DNA of 64,000 nucleotides from a bacterium (GTDB lineage: Bacteria > Armatimonadota > UBA5829): positions 1 through 64,000 of the forward strand of contig JAJFVF010000011.1 of NCBI GenBank assembly GCA_021371935.1. Direction: 5' to 3'. How positions within the stretch are numbered: the stretch's first letter is position 1; every line of letters begins with the position of its first letter. Position numbers and translations under genes: made by a program. Below the pieces are notes generated by a model. That model was not told the DNA's origin. It searched no databases and saw only the letters and a program-made list of their open reading frames with translations. Of the stretch, positions 59,294-64,000 are shown piece after piece.

Positions 59294-60697
59294 CTAACCT
59301 TCATATCCTTCAGCCAGGTTTTCAAACGACGCAAACTCGCGCACAAAACCGACCTTGACGGTTCCCGTCGGGCCGTTTCTATGTTTACCGATGATAATTT
59401 CGGTGGTTTCGACATTTCGCGCATCAGGGTCAAAGCCAGACCCATCGCTTCCCTGTACCGATTCAGTATCCTCGACTTCTTTAATCACGTAATATTCGGG
59501 TCTAAAGAGCATCATAACGATATCCGCTTCAGCTTCAATCGAGCCGGATTCACGCAGATCGGAGAGCATAGGACGCTTATCGTCGCGCTTTTCAACTGCA
59601 CGGCTGAGTTGCGAGCCTGCAATTACGGGGCATCGCATTTCTCTTGCCAGGCTCTTAAGTCCACGGGCGATCTCTGAAATTTCCTGCACACGGTTGTCTA
59701 TATTTCTGTGCGAGCGCATAAGCTGCAGGTAATCGACCACAACCAGTCCCAGCCCATGTTCGGCTTTAAGCCTGCGGCACTTGGCACGCATGGCCATTGT
59801 AGTCATATCGGTGGAATCATCAATGTAGATGGGTGCGTCCCAGAGAGAGCTTGAGGCCTGCGCAATCCTTTCCCACTCGGAATCCTGGAAGTATCCGGTC
59901 CGCAAGCGATGAGCATTCGCTCTTGCGCGTGAACAAATCATTCTTTGAACAAGCTGCTCGGCAGACATTTCCAGGCTGAATATCGCAACAGTTTCGTTAA
60001 CTTTGGTTGCTGCATTGAGTGCGATATCCAGTGCGAGGGCGGTCTTTCCCATAGAGGGTCGGCCTGCGATGATTATGAAGTCCGACTTTTGAAGTCCGGA
60101 GGTCATGTGATCAAGTTTTGTAAATCCGGTAGCCACGCCCGAGGCCTCACCCTTATCATGGTAGCGCTTTTCGATCCACTCCCAAGCCTGCATCACGAGC
60201 GGTGTGATCGGTTGGAAATATTCGCCCATTCTGCGCTGAGCCACGCTGAAGATAAGCCGCTCAGCCTGGTCGGCGATGGAGTCTACGTCCTCATCCTCAT
60301 TTTGAGCCATGCCTATGATCTGGGTCCCAGCGGATATGAGCTTGCGGAGGATGGATTTTTTCTCGACTATGTGCGCGTAATATTCGATGTTGGCGGCTGT
60401 GGGCACTGAGTCGACCAGAGCCATCAGATATTCGGTGCCGCCCACGTCATCGAGCTTACCGCGTTTACGCAGTTCTTCCTGGAGTGTGATTAGGTCAGCC
60501 GGTTCGTCGCGTTCCATAAGCGAGACGAGCGCGTCGAAGACCTCCTGATGAGCGGGTCTGTAGAAATCCTCAGCTCTAAGGATTTCTATGGCTTTTTCCA
60601 TAGCCGACCGCTCAATCATCATCGAGCCGAGGGTCGATTGCTCGGCCTCCAGATTCTGCGGCGGAATCTTATCTATTGTTGAAGCTAATCTTTCCAT
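59294..60697 (-). CDS. dnaB: Replicative DNA helicase DnaB
   Basis: A 467-residue DnaB: N-terminal domain (PPQNLEAEQSTLGSMMIERS), linker, and RecA-like helicase with Walker A IIIAGRPSMGKTALALDIAL, LSAEQL, LVVVDYLQLM, SQLSRAVEKRDDKRPMLSDL-RESG and KHRNGPTGTV. No intein is present. The ATG at 60697 gives the normal N-terminus but has no Shine-Dalgarno, because six GGGTGTC repeats lie immediately upstream. An in-frame TTG or GTG before the repeats (60754/60751) would add a repetitive PDTRHPT leader. Confidence 0.92.
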   Translation of the reverse strand: MERLASTIDKIPPQNLEAEQSTLGSMMIERSAMEKAIEILRAEDFYRPAHQEVFDALVSLMERDEPADLITLQEELRKRGKLDDVGGTEYLMALVDSVPTAANIEYYAHIVEKKSILRKLISAGTQIIGMAQNEDEDVDSIADQAERLIFSVAQRRMGEYFQPITPLVMQAWEWIEKRYHDKGEASGVATGFTKLDHMTSGLQKSDFIIIAGRPSMGKTALALDIALNAATKVNETVAIFSLEMSAEQLVQRMICSRARANAHRLRTGYFQDSEWERIAQASSSLWDAPIYIDDSTDMTTMAMRAKCRRLKAEHGLGLVVVDYLQLMRSHRNIDNRVQEISEIARGLKSLAREMRCPVIAGSQLSRAVEKRDDKRPMLSDLRESGSIEAEADIVMMLFRPEYYVIKEVEDTESVQGSDGSGFDPDARNVETTEIIIGKHRNGPTGTVKVGFVREFASFENLAEGYEG

Positions 60698-60742
60698 GGG
60701 TGTCGGGTGTCGGGTGTCGGGTGTCGGGTGTCGGGTGTCGGG
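60698..60742 (+). repeat. Heptanucleotide tandem repeat at the dnaB start
   Basis: Six exact copies of GGGTGTC (60698-60739) plus GGG, abutting the dnaB initiation codon. The unit is 7 bp, not a multiple of 3, so copy-number change would shift the frame of any upstream start. Confidence 0.95.
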
Positions 60743-60780
60743 ACTCTTCACCAACGCCCATCAGCCATTACCTAACACTT

Positions 60781-61230
60781 TTATTGTTCCTCAACAACTT
60801 CTACGTGAATTTTTGTCGATACATCGTGATGGAGTTTGACGGGCACTTCAAACGACCCGATAGTCTTGATCGGTTCATCGGTGTGAATCTTGCGTTTATC
60901 GATTACGATGCCGTGCTGAGCTTTCAGGGCATCTGCGATTTCCTGGTTTGTCACTGATCCATAGAGTTTCGTGCCCGAGCCTGCCTTGCCTTTAATTGTG
61001 ACTTTGATGTTGTCGAGCTTGCCGGCTGTATCTTTTGCGTCGGCGAGCAGTTTCTCACCTTTATGTTCCAGTGTCTTCTTTTTCTGCTCAAATGCTTTCA
61101 TAGCTCCCGCGTCTGCGATGACTGCCATTTTGCGCGGTATAAGGAAATTTCGCACATAACCTTCGGATGCGTTTACCAGTTCGCCTGCCTTGCCCAGGTC
61201 TTTAACGTCTCGGGTAAGGATCACTTTCAT
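60781..61230 (-). CDS. rplI: Ribosomal protein bL9
   Basis: A 149-residue bL9. MKVILTRDVKDLGKAGELVN and GYVRNFLIPRKMAVIA form the N-terminal rRNA-binding domain; the C-terminal domain is KLYGSVTNQEIADALKAQHG to the end. AGGGAGATATATT is upstream. rplI next to dnaB is a common arrangement. Confidence 0.95.
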   Translation of the reverse strand: MKVILTRDVKDLGKAGELVNASEGYVRNFLIPRKMAVIADAGAMKAFEQKKKTLEHKGEKLLADAKDTAGKLDNIKVTIKGKAGSGTKLYGSVTNQEIADALKAQHGIVIDKRKIHTDEPIKTIGSFEVPVKLHHDVSTKIHVEVVEEQ

Positions 61231-61289
61231 AACAATATATCTCCCAAATATTAGATCTCAATACTCAATATAAATTACTAAATCTAAAA

Positions 61290-62735
61290 TCAATTGTTGT
61301 AATTGATGCCGACAAGCAGGTCACGGTTGTCTTCATCGAGCAGGTCCTGCACACCCGTATAGAGTCCCAGGCCGTCCTTGATCCCAAATATGCCGCGCAT
61401 TTCGATCTGAGGGTCGTCCGGTCTGAATATATCGGTCGATATCAGGACTTTTTTCCCGAACCTGTGGTCATATCCGATGCCCACTCTCGAAGCGTACAAG
61501 CCATACCTGAGCGCATTCGATTCATCAAAAGTGTTGCCTGCCTGGAAATTGACTCTGGTGTTTTCGCCGACATTGTATAGGCCTGCCCGCATGAACATAG
61601 GATAACCCAACGCGAATGTGTAATTGGCGTCGAACCTGTATTTGCCTTTGGCGGTATTCCAGAGTCCGTCGCCGCTGATTCCGTAGAGCGGAATTTCACT
61701 CTTTTGCTGCTGGGTCGGACCTTTGAAAGCGCCGAGTTTTTGATTTATCTTGTCCATGGCCAAGTTGGCCTTACAACTGGCTTCGGCTATGTTCTTGGCG
61801 GTGGCTTTGAGGTTGCAAATCAGTTCAGGGTCGGTCGTCAGGTTTTTGATGGATGCGCTGGCAGCATTCAGGTTTGTCAGCATCTGTTCAGCCTGCTGCG
61901 CGGAACCATTTGCTTTTGCCAGGATCTGCTTCATCTCAGGTGTCAGTTCGCCCAATGAGGACAGCAGTGACTGCGCCTCGTTGAGTGCCGATGACATGTC
62001 GACCATTGCCTTTTGTGCCTGCCCGATCAGCGGCTTGACGTTTGGCCTGATATCTTTGGCCAGGCATTCTTCCATCTGCTGACTTATATCGACAGCATGC
62101 TCGGAAGCCGCAGAAAGATTCGCAAGCGTTTTCTGAACCTCTGGAGACGCCTGCGCAATCAGATTTTGAGCGGACAGGATCAGCATAGATGCGGACTGAG
62201 CCGATTTTTTAATTGAGGCGATTGTCTGGTTGATATCTTCCTGCATTTTTTTGTTATCGAGCACTTTATTGATGCCTTTAGCGGTAGTTTTGAGCTCCGT
62301 GAGGAGGTCGTTGGCTTTATTCATCAATTGATCAAACTGCGCAATCTGCTCGCTTTCGATCCGCTGTCCTTTAAGTATGCAGTTGTTTGCTTTTCCAGGA
62401 AGTACCTCGACATAAAAATCTCCGACAAACGCGCCGGTTGTCACACGTGCTTTTGAGTCGGACGGTATGCATACTCCTTTCCAGATAAGCATATTGATAC
62501 GGGCTTTACTGGATTTTGTGAGCACAACATCTGAGACTATCCCGATCTTGACGCCCGCCATGCGGACGTCGGCGCCCTTATCGAGTTTCTGGGCATTAGG
62601 AAAGATGGTGTACGCGGGGAAACTGGACGCCCTGAGGCTGAATCCGCCGAGGAACCAGTAGATTCCGATCAGCAGCGCCAGTGCGCCGACCACTATCAAA
62701 CCGACTTTTGCTTCGTTTCTCAGTCTCACGTTCAT
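61290..62735 (-). CDS. MCE-domain protein (MlaD-like) with C-terminal beta-barrel-like domain
   Basis: A 481-residue protein. An N-terminal transmembrane helix (VGLIVVGALALLIGIYWFLG) is followed by an MCE domain at about 35-115 (DVRMAGVKIGIVSDVVLTKS, VTTGAFVGDFYVEVLPG). Next is a long helical region at about 130-325 (QLMNKANDLLTELKTTAKGI, MLTNLNAASASIKNLT). The C-terminal 150 residues have alternating strands of outer-membrane barrel type (KYRFDANYTFALGYPMFMRA, SRVGIGYDHRFGKKVLISTD) ending LLVGINYN-N. One chain could thus span the envelope and carry phospholipid between membranes, as described for diderm Firmicutes. It belongs with mlaF and mlaE upstream. Confidence 0.82.
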   Translation of the reverse strand: MNVRLRNEAKVGLIVVGALALLIGIYWFLGGFSLRASSFPAYTIFPNAQKLDKGADVRMAGVKIGIVSDVVLTKSSKARINMLIWKGVCIPSDSKARVTTGAFVGDFYVEVLPGKANNCILKGQRIESEQIAQFDQLMNKANDLLTELKTTAKGINKVLDNKKMQEDINQTIASIKKSAQSASMLILSAQNLIAQASPEVQKTLANLSAASEHAVDISQQMEECLAKDIRPNVKPLIGQAQKAMVDMSSALNEAQSLLSSLGELTPEMKQILAKANGSAQQAEQMLTNLNAASASIKNLTTDPELICNLKATAKNIAEASCKANLAMDKINQKLGAFKGPTQQQKSEIPLYGISGDGLWNTAKGKYRFDANYTFALGYPMFMRAGLYNVGENTRVNFQAGNTFDESNALRYGLYASRVGIGYDHRFGKKVLISTDIFRPDDPQIEMRGIFGIKDGLGLYTGVQDLLDEDNRDLLVGINYNN

Positions 62736-62862
62736 ACCTTAGTTATGAGTTATTGTGTTATGGGTTGTGAGTTAAACAGCATATAACGCCATACTAAATT
62801 AATGTCATACGCATCAAGAATTGCCATCCCCAACCCACAACTCATTACTCACAACTCATAGC
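62736..62862. repeat. Word-repeat hairpin between mlaF and the MCE gene
   Basis: TTAGTTATGAGTTATTGTGT and GGGTTGTGAGTT near 62739-62774 are matched by an inverted block (CAACCCACAACTCATTACTC) at 62830-62860, so the gap can fold back on itself. Same style as family C but with a different word. Confidence 0.65.
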
Positions 62863-63612
62863 TTAACTTGTTATTTTGATAGGTCCCTGAGTCTCGCCGT
62901 TCATAAACTGGCACACAGTGGCGTCTTCACACTGCTGCATCTCTTCGACGCTGCCACTCGCGATAATCCTTCCACGGTGTATCATAGCAATCCTGCTTGC
63001 CACTTTGGTGATACTTTGTATATCGTGTGTCACCAACACCGACGTCACACCAAGCTCATCACGTGTCTTGACGATAAGTTCCGCAATAGTTGCTGCCGTG
63101 ATAGGGTCCAGGCCGGAGGTCGGCTCATCATAGAGCACAATATCCGGGTCAAGCGCAAGTGCTCTTGCGAGTCCGACTCTTTTTTGCATTCCTCCTGAAA
63201 GTTCAGACGGCATTTTCTTCTGCGTATCGGCAAGCCCCACCATCGCAAGTCTATGCGCCACCATATCGGCGATTTCGCTCTCAGTCATTTGCGTATGTCT
63301 TCTCAGACCGAAAGCCACGTTTTCGAAGACGTCGAGCGAATCGAAGAGCGCGGCATATTGAAAGACCATGCCGATCCTTCTGCGAACCGTGTCCAGGCAG
63401 CTCTCAGACATACGTGCGATATCCGTGCCGTCTATAAGCAGTTCGCCGCCTGTGGGCTGCAGGAGTCCGCCTATACACTTGAGGAGCGTGCTTTTGCCTG
63501 CTCCCGACATCCCCATGACCGCCATAGTCTCGCCTTTGCGGACATGGAGGTCGACCCGCCGGAGGATCGAGCCTCCGTTCACTCTATATGAAAGCTGTTT
63601 TGCCGTAATCAC
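62863..63612 (-). CDS. mlaF: ABC transporter ATPase MlaF
   Basis: A 249-residue ATPase of the Mla/MCE lipid-transport system. Walker A is MGMSGAGKSTLLKCIGGLLQ, signature LSGGMQKRVGLARALALDPD, Walker B IVLYDEPTSGLDPITAATI. The pattern YAALFDSLDVFENVAFGLR is typical of MlaF (QSGALFxxxxVxEN). Its start overlaps the mlaE stop by 4 bp. Confidence 0.93.
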   Translation of the reverse strand: MITAKQLSYRVNGGSILRRVDLHVRKGETMAVMGMSGAGKSTLLKCIGGLLQPTGGELLIDGTDIARMSESCLDTVRRRIGMVFQYAALFDSLDVFENVAFGLRRHTQMTESEIADMVAHRLAMVGLADTQKKMPSELSGGMQKRVGLARALALDPDIVLYDEPTSGLDPITAATIAELIVKTRDELGVTSVLVTHDIQSITKVASRIAMIHRGRIIASGSVEEMQQCEDATVCQFMNGETQGPIKITS

Positions 63613-64000
63613 AGGAATGCCGTTTGCCCGCCGAACATAACATAGGCCAGGAAGAAGTTAAGTATATAAATGATTACAATAGAGATGACGACCGAGCTGG
63701 TAGTTGACTTACCGACTCCCGTTGCTCCGCCGGTAGTTTGAAGTCCCTGCTGCGAGCCGACGATCACGATTGCGATCCCAAAGAAGATGGTCTTCAGAAG
63801 TCCCATCATTACGTCGTATGGGACCACCTGTGCCTTAAGGCTGCTGATGAAGCCACCACCTGCCACACCATTGACAACTGCGACCCAGTATGCACCGATT
63901 ATTCCTATAATGTCTCCGAAGATTGTAAGCACCGGGAGCATAAGGATACCGGCGAGTAACCTGGGCACGACCAGGTGTTGCACAGGGCTTACTGCCAGCG
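63609..64000 (-). CDS. mlaE: ABC transporter permease MlaE (partial)
   Basis: The C-terminal part (at least 130 residues) of an MlaE-family permease. The frame stays open to the right edge, so the start lies outside the window. SPVQHLVVPRLLAGILMLPV, TIFGDIIGIIGAYWVAVV, DVMMGLLKTIFFGIAIVIVG and GVGKSTTSSVVISIVIIYIL match the family. With MlaF it forms the inner-membrane lipid transporter to which the MCE protein binds. Confidence 0.92.
   Translation of the reverse strand, partial: LAVSPVQHLVVPRLLAGILMLPVLTIFGDIIGIIGAYWVAVVNGVAGGGFISSLKAQVVPYDVMMGLLKTIFFGIAIVIVGSQQGLQTTGGATGVGKSTTSSVVISIVIIYILNFFLAYVMFGGQTAFL

Noticed and set aside
60698-60742. GGGTGTC repeats as a CRISPR or telomere-like element
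   Set aside because: Units are contiguous 7-mers with no spacers, internal to a housekeeping gene pair.

Overview
The window looks like a chromosomal stretch from a diderm (outer-membrane-bearing) bacterium of the Terrabacteria side, most plausibly Armatimonadota. This is an inference with no rRNA or tRNA in the window to confirm it. It rests on: an MCE/Mla lipid-transport operon whose MCE protein ends in a beta-barrel-like domain; a PagL-like outer-membrane protein; a pseudopilin with a C-terminal H-X9-DG motif; a PEP-CTERM protein; futalosine-route menaquinone genes; and intergenic DNA crowded with short palindromic repeats. There are 57 entries for coding regions, one of them a weak small ORF and one a frameshifted gene. 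The last gene (mlaE) runs off the right edge.

Left part (1-19 kb): a SPASM-type radical SAM enzyme, a KGG stress protein, a secreted Ig-like protein, a TIM-barrel isomerase, a lipoprotein with a phosphodiester glycosidase-like domain and a PagL-like barrel. Next comes a secreted TPR-CHAT caspase-like protease (5987-9232), a large sigma-70-family factor, a membrane anti-sigma factor with two zinc fingers, and a membrane coiled-coil protein. This is followed by a secreted OB-fold protein and a tandem family of four secreted papain-fold (C39-like) proteins carrying discoidin-like N-terminal domains.

Middle (19-46 kb): a LysM-G5 protein, an orphan FecCD permease, and a catabolic block of HpaI-type aldolase, FAD oxidoreductase, sialidase-like propeller and pseudopilin. 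Then come surE, an MTA-phosphorylase relative and a PEP-CTERM protein. A tight menaquinone operon follows (LutB-LutA fusion, UbiD, UbiX, UbiA, MqnE, MqnA, MqnC). After it lie DUF167, an alpha/beta hydrolase and an ankyrin protein that share a DUF3887-like domain, crcB under a fluoride riboswitch, and a HydE-type radical SAM enzyme. A foreign-looking TIR-APAZ plus short Argonaute pair (SPARTA-type defence) closes this part.

Right part (46-64 kb, minus strand): a lipid kinase; de novo purine genes purN, M, F, L, Q, S, B, E, D; a frameshifted four-helix-bundle gene; a HEPN/MNT toxin-antitoxin pair; dnaB; rplI; and mlaD-like, mlaF and mlaE genes.

The most unusual material is: (i) the TPR-CHAT / sigma / anti-sigma locus, which has the parts for protease-triggered release of a sigma factor across the membrane; (ii) the mosaic C39-like family; (iii) a palindromic repeat inserted in frame inside a FAD oxidoreductase gene; (iv) three regularly placed hairpins with compensatory stem changes between purM and purF; and (v) a 7-bp tandem repeat abutting the dnaB start codon.
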